DNA of 64,000 nt, taken from NCBI RefSeq assembly GCF_029906645.1, contig NZ_JARYGZ010000001.1:2289208-2353207 (forward strand), given 5' to 3'. The notes under the pieces are model-generated. The model was not told the DNA's origin. It saw only the letters and a list, made by a program, of their open reading frames with translations, and did no database searches. Of the stretch, positions 44,284 through 52,928 are shown in pieces (position 1 is the stretch's first letter; each line of letters opens with the position of its first letter). Origin of the DNA: Sphingomonas oryzagri. GTDB lineage: Bacteria; Pseudomonadota; Alphaproteobacteria; Sphingomonadales; Sphingomonadaceae. Both the position numbers and the translations under genes were made by a program.

Positions 44284-45432
44284 ATGCGTCATCGTTCCGC
44301 ATTCACCGCTTTGCTGATCGCGTCTGTGACCGTGCTCGCATGTCCGGCCGACGCAAAATCGCGCGGCACTGAGACCGTCTTTTTCGGCACGCATGGAACC
44401 GGCCCCGGGCAGGGCATCTTCTCCGCCCATTTCGACCCGGCAACCGGAGCGCTGACGTCTCTGGGCCTTGCTGCGGAGATCGAGCGGCCGACCTGGCAGG
44501 TCGCGAGCCCGACCCGACCAATCCTCTATTCGGTGAGCGAAACCGGCAATGACGGCAAGTCCGAGGCCAGCGTCTCGGCCTTCTCGATTGACACGAACAC
44601 GGGCAAGCTTTCCTTGCTGAACAAGGTCGGGTCGGGCGGCGGTGGCGCTACCCATCTTTCCCTCGACCCGCGCTCACAAACCCTGTTCGTCGCCAATTAC
44701 GGTACCGCCACAGTGACCGCGCTACCCGTCAACGCGGATGGCACCCTCGGGTCCCTTGCATCGTCGCAACAGCAGGCTGGTTCTGGCCCCAAGCCACGGC
44801 AAAAAAGTGCGCACGCCCATTCGGTCGCCATCGATCCGAGCGGCCATTATCTGCTCTCAGCCGATCTCGGTGCCGACAAGGTGTTCGTCTACAGCTTCAA
44901 TCCTGCGACCCGGCAACTGACGCCCGCTCCCACGCCGTCCTTTTCCGCGCAACCCGGTTCGGGCCCACGCCATATCGCCTTCGCGCCAGGCGGTCGTTTC
45001 GTCTATATCGACAGCGAGCTCTCCGGGGAGGTCACCGCATATCGATGGAATTCCGCCAACGGCACGCTGGGCCCGATCCAGACCGTTCCGGCATTCTCCT
45101 CCGACTATGCCGGCGAAAAGAGCGCCGCCGAGATCGCCATGTCGAGCGATGGCCGTTTCCTCTATCTGTCGACGCGAAACAGCGACCAGCTCATTGTCTA
45201 TTCCACCGACCCGTCGAACGGCCGGCTCACCGAAATCCAGCGGCTCGCCGCCGGCGGCAAGACACCCTGGAGCTTCTCATTGTCGCCCGAGGGCAATTGG
45301 CTGCTCGTCGCCAACGAGGGCGCTGGCAGGATCAACGTCTTCAAGGTCAACAGGCGATCGGGTAAGCTCAGCGCGACCGACAAGAGCCTGGACGTCCAGA
45401 GCCCTGTCAGCGTTACCTTCAGCAAGGAATAG
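44284..45432 (+). CDS. Secreted lactonase family beta-propeller protein
   Basis: 382 residues from the ATG at 44284 (GGAGAGAG upstream). Sec signal peptide 'SAFTALLIASVTVLACPADA'. Propeller repeats: 'VFFGTHGTGPGQGIFSAHFD', 'THLSLDPRSQTLFVANYG', 'AHAHSVAIDPSGHYLLSADL', 'GPRHIAFAPGGRFVYIDSEL', 'GRFLYLSTRNSDQLIVYSTD', 'EGNWLLVANEGAGRINVF'. It is the same family as 16099-17172, sharing 'AAEIERPTW' versus 'IAEIERPTW', but it is exported. It may hydrolyse a lactone in the periplasm near the TonB receptor. Confidence 0.86.
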   Translation: MRHRSAFTALLIASVTVLACPADAKSRGTETVFFGTHGTGPGQGIFSAHFDPATGALTSLGLAAEIERPTWQVASPTRPILYSVSETGNDGKSEASVSAFSIDTNTGKLSLLNKVGSGGGGATHLSLDPRSQTLFVANYGTATVTALPVNADGTLGSLASSQQQAGSGPKPRQKSAHAHSVAIDPSGHYLLSADLGADKVFVYSFNPATRQLTPAPTPSFSAQPGSGPRHIAFAPGGRFVYIDSELSGEVTAYRWNSANGTLGPIQTVPAFSSDYAGEKSAAEIAMSSDGRFLYLSTRNSDQLIVYSTDPSNGRLTEIQRLAAGGKTPWSFSLSPEGNWLLVANEGAGRINVFKVNRRSGKLSATDKSLDVQSPVSVTFSKE

Positions 45433-45476
45433 CCGGACAGTGGAGCGCGGAGTACCGGCCTCCGCGCGGGCAGCTG

Positions 45477-46214
45477 TCATGGTTTCAGAGCGCCATCCAT
45501 CAGCGGGATGAGCGTGCGCCAGTGATGCTCGGCTTCGGCTGGGTCGTGCACCGGCATGTCGCTTGGCACCCATCCGTGCTTCGCCGGATAGGTCTCGACG
45601 AGATGATCGACACCGGCGTCAACCAGCGCATCGATCAACCGCTGTTTCTGGGCGTCGTCGAAATTGGCGTCCTCGATCGCGCCCGCAACATAGACCTTCG
45701 CGGTCACCTTCGGCGCGAGCAAGTGCGGGCTGGTCGGCGTGTCGTTGGCGAGCCCGCCGCCATGATAGGAGGCTGCCGCTGCGATCCGATCGGGGAAAGT
45801 GCCCGCCGCGATCAGCGCGAACCTGCCGCCCATGCAATAGCCGACCACGCCGATCCGCCCGTCCGCAAGCTCCGGCAGGCCCTCGACGGCGGCGAGCAGC
45901 GCCTCCGTGTCGGCCATCACCGCCCTGGGGGTGGCGAGTGCCATGAATTTCTCGCGATGCTGCTCGCGCAGCGCCAGGTCGGTGAACACCACCTTGGGGT
46001 CGACCGGCTCGTAGGAGCCCGAGCGGTAGAAGAGATCCGGCAGCAGCACGCAATAGCCGGACTGCGCCAGTCGCTCTGCCAGCTCATGGACCGCCGGCCG
46101 CATCCCGGGGCCATCCATGAACATCAGTACGCCCGGCCACGGCCCCGCGCCCGCCGGAATATGGACGTGGAGGGGCATGGTACCGTCGCGCGTCGCGACC
46201 TCGATTGTCTTCAT
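45477..46214 (-). CDS. Dienelactone hydrolase family protein, cytoplasmic
   Basis: 245 residues; GAGGAAG before the ATG. There is no signal peptide. Motifs: 'PGVLMFMDGPGMRPAVHELAERL', the nucleophile 'GYCMGGRFAL' (Cys), the Asp-bearing region 'GAIEDANFDDAQ' and 'YPAKHGWVPSD' (His). It has the typical dienelactone-hydrolase length. Last gene of the leftward catabolic run from 56.2 kb, 42 bases after the flavoprotein gene. It may open a lactone ring-cleavage product; substrate unproven. Confidence 0.85.
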   Translation of the reverse strand: MKTIEVATRDGTMPLHVHIPAGAGPWPGVLMFMDGPGMRPAVHELAERLAQSGYCVLLPDLFYRSGSYEPVDPKVVFTDLALREQHREKFMALATPRAVMADTEALLAAVEGLPELADGRIGVVGYCMGGRFALIAAGTFPDRIAAAASYHGGGLANDTPTSPHLLAPKVTAKVYVAGAIEDANFDDAQKQRLIDALVDAGVDHLVETYPAKHGWVPSDMPVHDPAEAEHHWRTLIPLMDGALKP

Positions 46215-46256
46215 CGCTTCCTCGCTGGGCTGTAGTGCCGACCCGAAAACCGGAGT

Positions 46257-47015
46257 TCAGTCTTCGATCCGCTGGTGGGCACCGGCCTCGCCCGCCGACC
46301 AGTAGCCGGCCGCCTTGGTCCAGCCGCGCGGATGGCCGAGCGTGTCGATCACATGGGCGCGCACCGCGCGCGCCACCTGGGATTCGGCGGCGATCCAGAC
46401 ATAGCCCTCGCCGGCCGGCAGTGTCAGCGCGGAGAGCGCGTCGTTGAGAAGCGCCGCATCCTCGCCGGCCTTGCCGTCACGCTCCACCCAGATCGTGTCG
46501 AGCCCCGCCCGCTCGGCGAAGGCAACGCGATCGGCCGGCCCATCGACGATCGCAACCACGGTCACCGGCACGTCGGCGCGCAGCTCCTCCAGCCGCCGCC
46601 CAATCGCGGGCAGCGCCGTCTCGTCGCCGACGAGCATGTACCAGTCGAAATCATCCGCCAGCACCGCCGACCCGCGCGGGCCGCCGATCTGCAGCGTGTC
46701 GCCCGGCTTCGCATCGAGTGCCCAGCGCGTCGCCGGCCCGGCCTCGTGCAGCGCGAAGTCGATCGCGAGCCGTCCGGCGGCGGTGTCGAACAGGCGCGGC
46801 GTATAGTCGCGCATCGCCGTCTCGCCGCCTGCGCCCACGAAAAACAGCTTCACATGGTCGTCAGGCGCCGCGCTCTCGAAATCGTGGAAGTCGGCGCCCT
46901 CGAACCAGATGCGCAGCATCGAGGGCGAGAGCCGCTCGACCGAGGAGACCGTACCGACACGCCGTCGCGTCTCCCGGCGGACGCGGGTGACGGCGTGGCG
47001 GGCGGTCTCGCTCAT
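46257..47015 (-). CDS. Siderophore-interacting-protein (SIP) type FAD/NAD(P)H flavoprotein
   Basis: 252 residues. FAD-binding domain: 'DHVKLFFVGAGGETAMRDYTPR' (with RDYTPR, the FAD motif), 'IDFALHEAGPATRWALDAKPGD', 'QIGGPRGSAVLADDFDWYML', then the SIP C-terminal domain 'LVGDETALPAIGRRLEEL', 'YVWIAAESQVARAVRAH' and 'GWTKAAGYWSAGEA'. Known members reduce ferric siderophores. No siderophore genes are present, and it is embedded in an aromatic catabolic run with a one-base gap to the upstream gene, so it could instead supply electrons or reactivate the iron of the ring-cleavage enzyme. Confidence 0.85.
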   Translation of the reverse strand: MSETARHAVTRVRRETRRRVGTVSSVERLSPSMLRIWFEGADFHDFESAAPDDHVKLFFVGAGGETAMRDYTPRLFDTAAGRLAIDFALHEAGPATRWALDAKPGDTLQIGGPRGSAVLADDFDWYMLVGDETALPAIGRRLEELRADVPVTVVAIVDGPADRVAFAERAGLDTIWVERDGKAGEDAALLNDALSALTLPAGEGYVWIAAESQVARAVRAHVIDTLGHPRGWTKAAGYWSAGEAGAHQRIED

Positions 47016-47016
47016 C

Positions 47017-47913
47017 TCAGGCGCCCAGCGTCGCGGTCACGTCGTCGAACAGGTCGTCGACCGAGAGCCGGTGCGGGATGATCTTCTGGTCGAGCGCCCA
47101 GTCGATCGCGAGCTGGATGCCCTTGCGGTTCGCCTCGAGGCCGATCGGCGGATAGACGGCCGGCACGCCGCCCTCGGTCAGCTCACGGCTCTCGACCAGC
47201 ATGCGGTAGATTTCGCGGACGGCCTCCGGGTTCGTCCTGGTCAGGTCCTGATGCACCACGAACATGTGGTTGATCGGCACCACGCCCTCGCGCGCATACC
47301 AGTCCTTCGCCGCATCGAACGGCTCGGGGACGAGGTAGGAGACACGGGGATCCTTGGGCAGGTCGACACCCTGCAAGGTCGCGACCAGTTCGCCGTCGAG
47401 CATCATCTGGCCGATGTCGGACCCTTTGGGCAGCCGCTCGCAATTGGCCGGATCGCTATATTCGAGGAGGTGCCCCTCGCCCACCGTGCACCATGTCACC
47501 TTGTCGAGATCGACGCCATATTCGTGGCGCAGGATGCCCCTGATCCAGAGACCCGTCGTCTGCGCATAGGTGCGCACGCCGACGCGCTTGCCCTCGATGT
47601 CCTTGGGCTGGAGGCCGGGGAACAGCTCCTTATTGAAGCCCGCGCAATGGTGCTGGAAGCGGCCGTTGACCGGGATGGGCAGCGCCACAAACGGCTTGCC
47701 GTAGCATTTCGCCTGCAGCAGCGTGACAATGGCGAGCTCGCCGCAATCATAGGCATTCTCGCGGATCATCGCCTTGAAGCCGTTGTGCGCCTGGTCCGGC
47801 CCACAGATGTCGAGCGTCACGACGTCGGACGTCACGCGGCCGTCGCGGATCGCCTTGGTGACGGGATAATCGGCGAGGTTGGTCTTCAGCGTGGTGGTGG
47901 CGGCGGTGGCCAT
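47017..47913 (-). CDS. 4,5-dihydroxyphthalate decarboxylase-like protein (periplasmic-binding-fold), copy 1
   Basis: 298 residues from the ATG at 47913 with GGAGAGGGGG upstream. It has the substrate-binding-protein fold seen in 4,5-dihydroxyphthalate decarboxylase relatives: 'YDCGELAIVTLLQAKCYGKP', 'VALPIPVNGRFQHHCAGFN', 'PKDIEGKRVGVRTYAQTTGL', 'WIRGILRHEYGVDLDKVTW', and a C-terminal 'YPPIGLEANRKGIQLAIDWA'. There is no signal peptide and no ABC permease or ATPase nearby, so a cytoplasmic enzyme is likelier than transport. A related gene is at 55187-56173. Catalytic residues were not verified. Confidence 0.75.
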   Translation of the reverse strand: MATAATTTLKTNLADYPVTKAIRDGRVTSDVVTLDICGPDQAHNGFKAMIRENAYDCGELAIVTLLQAKCYGKPFVALPIPVNGRFQHHCAGFNKELFPGLQPKDIEGKRVGVRTYAQTTGLWIRGILRHEYGVDLDKVTWCTVGEGHLLEYSDPANCERLPKGSDIGQMMLDGELVATLQGVDLPKDPRVSYLVPEPFDAAKDWYAREGVVPINHMFVVHQDLTRTNPEAVREIYRMLVESRELTEGGVPAVYPPIGLEANRKGIQLAIDWALDQKIIPHRLSVDDLFDDVTATLGA

Positions 47914-47927
47914 GCCCCCTCTCCTTC

Positions 47928-49478
47928 TCAGTAGAGCTTCACTTCGATCAGCACCGGGCCCTCGGCATCGACCGAGCGGGCCATTGCGGCGTGGAAATCC
48001 TCGGCCGTGTCGACGCTGACCGAGGGCACGCCCATGCTCTTGGCCATGGCGCACCAGTCGATCGTCGGCCGGTCGATGTCGATCATCGCCATGGCCTGGG
48101 GACCGGGCGTCTGGCCGGCGCCCATGTTCGTGTATTCGGCCTTGAGGATGGCGTACTGGTTGTTGGCGAAGATGATCGTGGTGACGGGCAGCCCTTCTCG
48201 CGCCTGCGTCCACAGCGACTGGATCGTGTACATGGCCGACCCGTCGCCGACCATGCAGAAGGTCCGCCGGTCCGGGCAGGCAAGCGCCGTGCCGGTAGCG
48301 ACGGGCGTGCCGTAGCCGATCGAGCCGCCCATGTTGTTGATCAGGTCGTGGGGCCTGGCCCCCATGGTGAAGCCCATCGACTGGCGCCCGGTGGTGAGCG
48401 ATTCATCGACGAGGATGCACTGTTCAGGCAGTGCCGCGGCGAGTGCGTGGGCGATGCTCTCCGGGTTGAGCGCGCCCGACGGCACCGGCGTCTCGATCCG
48501 CTCCTGAGTGAGAGGCTGCGTGCCGCCCAAGCCCAGCGCATCGACCAGCATCTCGAGGCCGGCGACGCTGTCCTCGTCCGGCTCGACCAGCGGGTGCACG
48601 ATCGCTTCGGGGCCCTTGAGCAGGCTCGGCTTGTCGGGATAGGCGAAGAAAGCGACCGGCTCCTTGGTCTCGATCGTCACGATGTGGCGGAAGCTGTTGA
48701 GGAAGGCCTGCGCCTGCGGCACCGCATAGGGGATGCGCTCCAGCGGCGTGCGTCCCGCGCCGCGCTCGATCCGCGCGGTGAAGAATTGCGAGCCGAGGCG
48801 CGCGCCCGTACCGGCTGCGATCTTGCCGGCCAGTTCCAGCGCACGGCCGCGCGTCGACTTGTTGCCGAGGATGATCAAAGTCGGCTCGCCTGAGCGCAGC
48901 ACCTTGGCCACTTGATCGACGCGGGCCTGATCCGGCGCGGCTGGCTTGACGGTCAGACCAGCCGGCAGCGCACGTTCGCCCGCATCCTTCCAGGCGGTGT
49001 CGCCGGGCAGGATCAGCGTCGCGATCTGGCCGGGATGCTCGGACGCCTTGGCGACCGCCGTGGCGGTGTCCCATGCGATCGTCGTGGAGCTCTCGGCGCG
49101 GCGCACCCAGTGGCTGAGCGGCCGCGCGAGGCCTTCGATGTCGGAGGTCAGTGGCGGATCATATTTCAGATGGCTCGCGGAATGCTCGCCGACGATGTTG
49201 ACCATCCCCGAGCTCGCGCGCTTGGCATTGTGAATGTTGGCGAGCGCGTTGGCGAGGCCGGGTCCCAGATGGAGCAACGTCGACGCCGGTCTGTCCTTCA
49301 TCCGGTACCAGCCGTCGGCCGCGCCCGTGCAGACACCCTCGAACAGGCACAGCACGCTCTTCATCCGTGGATTGTCGAGCGCCGCCAGAAAGTGCATTTC
49401 GGACGTGCCGGGGTTGGCGAAGCAAATCTCGACCCCCTGATCCGCCAGCGTCGTAACCAGGCTCTCCGCGCCGTTCAT
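47928..49478 (-). CDS. Thiamine-diphosphate enzyme, acetolactate-synthase / 2-oxoacid decarboxylase-like
   Basis: 516 residues from the ATG at 49478 with GGAGAG upstream; an ATG at 49502 is possible. Three-domain ThDP fold: 'CFANPGTSEMHFLAALD' and 'CLFEGVCTGAADGWYRM' (Glu for cofactor activation), a central domain, and the ThDP-binding 'GDGSAMYTIQSLWTQAREG' to 'IIFANNQYAILK'. It is closest in appearance to the acetolactate synthase-large-subunit-like/benzoylformate decarboxylase group. In this operon a 2-oxoacid decarboxylase for a ring-fission product is plausible, but synthase activity cannot be excluded. 14 bases before the decarboxylase-like gene. Confidence 0.82.
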   Translation of the reverse strand: MNGAESLVTTLADQGVEICFANPGTSEMHFLAALDNPRMKSVLCLFEGVCTGAADGWYRMKDRPASTLLHLGPGLANALANIHNAKRASSGMVNIVGEHSASHLKYDPPLTSDIEGLARPLSHWVRRAESSTTIAWDTATAVAKASEHPGQIATLILPGDTAWKDAGERALPAGLTVKPAAPDQARVDQVAKVLRSGEPTLIILGNKSTRGRALELAGKIAAGTGARLGSQFFTARIERGAGRTPLERIPYAVPQAQAFLNSFRHIVTIETKEPVAFFAYPDKPSLLKGPEAIVHPLVEPDEDSVAGLEMLVDALGLGGTQPLTQERIETPVPSGALNPESIAHALAAALPEQCILVDESLTTGRQSMGFTMGARPHDLINNMGGSIGYGTPVATGTALACPDRRTFCMVGDGSAMYTIQSLWTQAREGLPVTTIIFANNQYAILKAEYTNMGAGQTPGPQAMAMIDIDRPTIDWCAMAKSMGVPSVSVDTAEDFHAAMARSVDAEGPVLIEVKLY

Positions 49479-49595
49479 AAGCTCTCCAAGACCATCGGAC
49501 ATGTCTGCCCGTTCGCCCGCAATCACCACGGGCGGCCACCATCATCCAATCGAAAGCAAGGCGGCCGCGATAACTTCGCGGTCAACGCCATCGCG

Positions 49596-50453
49596 TCAGT
49601 AGCCGGCCAGCTCCCGGCCCCGTCCGACCACACCATAGCTGCGGCTGGGTGCCGACATGAGGAAGCGATAGCCTTCGCCGAGCAGCCGCTCGACATTCTT
49701 GGCATTGGTGTGGGGGTTGCCGACGACGACGTCGTGCTTCTTGCAGACCTCGACGATCTTGTTCATCGCACTGACCACCTCGGGATGCTCATACTGGCGC
49801 GGATAGCCGAGCGCCTGGCTGAGATCGCCCTCGCCGATCAGCACCAGCCCTATTCCCGGCACGTTGGCGAGGATATCGTCGAGGTTCTCGATCGCCTCGG
49901 GGCTTTCGCACATCATGCCGACGAGCAGCTCGCCATGCGGCGCCAGCGGCCAGACGTCGGCCTTGGCATAATATTCGGGCATGGTCAGGCCCCAGTAGCG
50001 CGCTGCCGTTGCCGGGCCATCGCCACGGACCCCCTTGGGCTCGTAGAAGGCTGCGCCTTTGGGCTTCGCGTAGCGGCAGGAGGCGACCGTGTTGTAGGCC
50101 TGCTCGACCGTCTGAACGTGCGGCGTGATCACGCCGTAGACGCCGCGATCGAGCACCTGCTTGGCCTGGAACTGGTTCATCTCGCCGCCATTGGCGGGGA
50201 TGCGCGCGATGGGCGTGACGCTGGGTGCAACCGAGCCGGTCTCGGCGATCTTCTTGCGGTTGAGCATGTACTGGAGCGCATCACCCAATGCGGTGACGTC
50301 GTACGGATTGTGCTCCATCTCGTACACGACGCCGTCATAGGGCGCGTCGGTCATCTCCTGCGCCGTCAGCTTGTCGACCTTGGCGAAGCAGGTGAAGGCG
50401 GGCTTCCCCGCCTCGAACGCGCGGATGATGCCATTCAGGCGGGTGTCGGCCAT
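49596..50453 (-). CDS. HpcH/HpaI-family aldolase
   Basis: 285 residues. TIM-barrel aldolase motifs: 'YDGVVYEMEHNPYDV', 'VTPIARIPANGGE', 'LDRGVYGVITPHVQTVEQA', 'GMMCESPEAIENLDDILANV' (metal Glu region) and 'GIGLVLIGEGDLSQALGYPR' (metal Asp region). The family cleaves 2-oxo-4-hydroxy acids to pyruvate and an aldehyde or oxoacid. In protocatechuate/gallate meta pathways this step is done by the unrelated LigK, which is absent from the window, so this gene could take over cleavage of 4-carboxy-4-hydroxy-2-oxoadipate or a relative. Follows the dioxygenase gene. Confidence 0.85.
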   Translation of the reverse strand: MADTRLNGIIRAFEAGKPAFTCFAKVDKLTAQEMTDAPYDGVVYEMEHNPYDVTALGDALQYMLNRKKIAETGSVAPSVTPIARIPANGGEMNQFQAKQVLDRGVYGVITPHVQTVEQAYNTVASCRYAKPKGAAFYEPKGVRGDGPATAARYWGLTMPEYYAKADVWPLAPHGELLVGMMCESPEAIENLDDILANVPGIGLVLIGEGDLSQALGYPRQYEHPEVVSAMNKIVEVCKKHDVVVGNPHTNAKNVERLLGEGYRFLMSAPSRSYGVVGRGRELAGY

Positions 50454-50499
50454 GTGTCGTCCTTGTCAGCAATGGGAGTGAAAGTGCGGGCGCGGCAGA

Positions 50500-51498
50500 T
50501 CAGGCCGACGCGTCCCAGTACATGAAACCCATGCCCTCGCCGGTTCCGGCTGGAGTGCGCCAGCAGGGAACGTAGTCGACGAGGGTCATCTCGGCGCCGG
50601 TATGCTGGAGCGCCATCATGACGATCGAGTAGATCTTCACTTCGGACGTGCCCGACTGGTAGTAGCCATTCGGAATCGCCGCGAGGCCGTCATAGTCATA
50701 GGCGGCGAGCTTCCCCATCACGTCGCGGTCGAACTCCTCGTCGTTGACGAAATGCGAGAGCCCGCCCGACGCGATCACCGCCACGCGGACGTCCTCGGGC
50801 CACGCCTCGATTGCATCGCGCAGCACGCGGCCGAACTCGATGCAGCGCTTCATCGACGGCTGCGTCGGCGGATAGAAGAGATTGAACAGCATCGGCACGT
50901 GCGGCGGCGGAGCGTCGCCCATGATCTGGTGGTAGACGAAGCTGTAGGCGTGCGGGACCACCGGATAGTCCGGCTTCATCCCCTGCCGCTGCGCCATCCA
51001 GACGTTCTCCGGCCAGGCCTGGAGATCGTTGAGGTCGAAGCCCTGCTCCTGGAATGCGTTGATGAGGTAGGTGGCGAGCTCCGGATAGGCCTTGTGCACG
51101 ACGTGACGATCGGGCGCGTAGACGGGACGCTGCGGCGGGCCGTTATGCACGTCCTCGCCGGTGTAGATCGTGATCGAGGGCGACTGGTCGGGCCAGATCT
51201 CCTTCTGATCCTTGCCGAGGATGATCGCGACGTCGACGTTCGCGCGCTTGTAGGCGGCCGCCATCTCGTCGAGCGCGGCGCGGCACTTGGCGGCACGGGC
51301 GGTGCGCTCCTCGATGGTCAGGAAGGGCTCGAAGGCGGCGCCCCGCTCTTTCTCGAGCTCGGGGTACGTCCAGGTCCGGTTGCGATACCAGAGCTCGGGA
51401 TTCTTTCGATCGCGCTCACCGTTGGTGAGCCAATCCTCGGGTGCCTGTCCGAGCATGCCGGAGTGCGGCACTGCCATCCCGAATACGATCTCCGCCAT
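50500..51498 (-). CDS. LigB-superfamily class III extradiol ring-cleavage dioxygenase
   Basis: 332 residues from the ATG at 51498 with GGGAG seven bases upstream; a TTG is two codons earlier. It matches the catalytic (beta) subunit of protocatechuate 4,5-dioxygenase/3-O-methylgallate dioxygenases: 'GMAVPHSGML' places His12 as in LigB, 'GGLSHFVNDEEF' has the catalytic base His near 249, and 'GTGEGMGFMYWD' a Glu near 321. The usual second iron His (NDH in LigB) appears as 'GKDQ' near 95-98. No LigA alpha subunit is encoded or fused. Likely substrate is a gallate or methylgallate derivative. Confidence 0.85.
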   Translation of the reverse strand: MAEIVFGMAVPHSGMLGQAPEDWLTNGERDRKNPELWYRNRTWTYPELEKERGAAFEPFLTIEERTARAAKCRAALDEMAAAYKRANVDVAIILGKDQKEIWPDQSPSITIYTGEDVHNGPPQRPVYAPDRHVVHKAYPELATYLINAFQEQGFDLNDLQAWPENVWMAQRQGMKPDYPVVPHAYSFVYHQIMGDAPPPHVPMLFNLFYPPTQPSMKRCIEFGRVLRDAIEAWPEDVRVAVIASGGLSHFVNDEEFDRDVMGKLAAYDYDGLAAIPNGYYQSGTSEVKIYSIVMMALQHTGAEMTLVDYVPCWRTPAGTGEGMGFMYWDASA

Positions 51499-51601
51499 TT
51501 TCAATCTCCCGCCCCGCCAGGGCTCAATCAGTTCGGCGCGTAGCGGCCTGGAGCCGAATGCGCCTATTCAATGTCAGGTCACGGCCATCACATCGGGCAC
51601 G

Positions 51602-52912
51602 TCAGTTCTCGACGATCAACGGCTCCGGCATTTTCGGCGCCCATTCGCGGCGCAGCAGCACCAAGGTCGATCCCGCGCCGATCAACAGGAAGACGAAGAT
51701 CACCAGCATCGGCACGTCGTAATTGTTGCCGCTGATCTGGAGCAGCCAGCCTGTGAGTGCCCCGGCGACGCCGCCGGCGAGGCTGGTCGCCACCTGCTGC
51801 ACGCCGGTCACGAGACCGACCGCCTGCTTGGGGATCAAAGTCAGGCGGCAGAGCGCCAGGCTGTTGGCGGTGGTAAGACCGAGAAACGAAAGCGAGAAAA
51901 TATTCCAGAACAGCGCCATGGACAGCGATTCTGCATGGACACCGAGGAGCACCGTGCAGGCGCCGAGGAAGCCGGCGATCACGAAGCCCTTGCGGACCTT
52001 CACCGGATCGCCGCCCCGCGCGATCATCCGGTCCGCCACCCAGCCCGCGCTGACCGCGACGAGCGCGATGCCGGTGAAGCTGAAGAAGGTGTAAAGGCCC
52101 GAGCTCTTCAGCGACATGCCGCGCTGGTTGTGCAGGTAGTCCGGCATCCACTGCATGCAGAAGAAGGTGAAATAGCCGTAGCAGAAGTTGATGATCATCG
52201 CCCCCCAGACGACGGGCGAGCGCAGCACGCTGCCCAGCGTCACGGCGGACGCGCTCTTGTGCAGGGCCGCCCGATCGACGGCATTGGGCAAGTCGCTCCG
52301 CACCGAGAGCACCCAAAGCGCGACCCACACCAGACCGACGGCGCCGGTGGCGAAGAACATCGCCTGCCAGCCGTAATTGGTGATCAGCCAGGGTGCTGCG
52401 AGCGCGCCGATCGCCGGGCCGAACTTGTTGCCCATGGTGAAGATGCCGACGGCGGTGCCGCTCTGGTTCTCAGAGAAATTATGCCGGATCCAACGATAGC
52501 TCGCCGGCATGACTACCGCCTCGGCGGCGCCGACCAGCAGCCGCATCGCGAGCAGGGCTGCCAGCGAGCCGACCATGCCGACCGCCGCCATTGCCAGGCA
52601 CCACACCAGGAAGATGATCGCATAGGGCCACTTCACGCCATAACGATCGACCAGCCAGCCGGTGCCCATCTGCATGAGGCCGTAAGACCAGAAGAAGACC
52701 GAGTTCACCCAGCCGCGATCGACGCTGGTGAGCTTGAAATGTTCGACGAACGGGTGGTGGGCAAGCGCCGATCCGATGCTCGCGCGATCGGAGAAGGCGA
52801 TCATCACGCCCACCGCCAGCAGGAACAGGATGGCCCAGCGCGCGACGATCGGCGGCTTGGCGCTGACCTCCGCCTCGATCGGCTGGTTGGCGGCTTCGAT
52901 CATCCGGGCCAT
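51602..52912 (-). CDS. MFS transporter, anion:cation symporter (ACS) type, copy 2
   Basis: 436 residues, twelve TM segments. 'MIAFSDRASIGSAL' in TM1, motif A 'GWLVDRYGVKWPYAIIF', 'GAAEAVVMPASYRWIRHNFS', 'MIINFCYGYFTFFCMQWMPD', and 'LCRLTLIPKQAVGLVTGVQQ'. It is clearly homologous to 37019-38308. It lies inside the leftward catabolic run between the LigI-like gene (16 bases upstream) and the dioxygenase, so it should import the pathway's aromatic substrate. Confidence 0.87.
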   Translation of the reverse strand: MARMIEAANQPIEAEVSAKPPIVARWAILFLLAVGVMIAFSDRASIGSALAHHPFVEHFKLTSVDRGWVNSVFFWSYGLMQMGTGWLVDRYGVKWPYAIIFLVWCLAMAAVGMVGSLAALLAMRLLVGAAEAVVMPASYRWIRHNFSENQSGTAVGIFTMGNKFGPAIGALAAPWLITNYGWQAMFFATGAVGLVWVALWVLSVRSDLPNAVDRAALHKSASAVTLGSVLRSPVVWGAMIINFCYGYFTFFCMQWMPDYLHNQRGMSLKSSGLYTFFSFTGIALVAVSAGWVADRMIARGGDPVKVRKGFVIAGFLGACTVLLGVHAESLSMALFWNIFSLSFLGLTTANSLALCRLTLIPKQAVGLVTGVQQVATSLAGGVAGALTGWLLQISGNNYDVPMLVIFVFLLIGAGSTLVLLRREWAPKMPEPLIVEN

Positions 52913-52928
52913 CTACCTCGTCTCCGCC

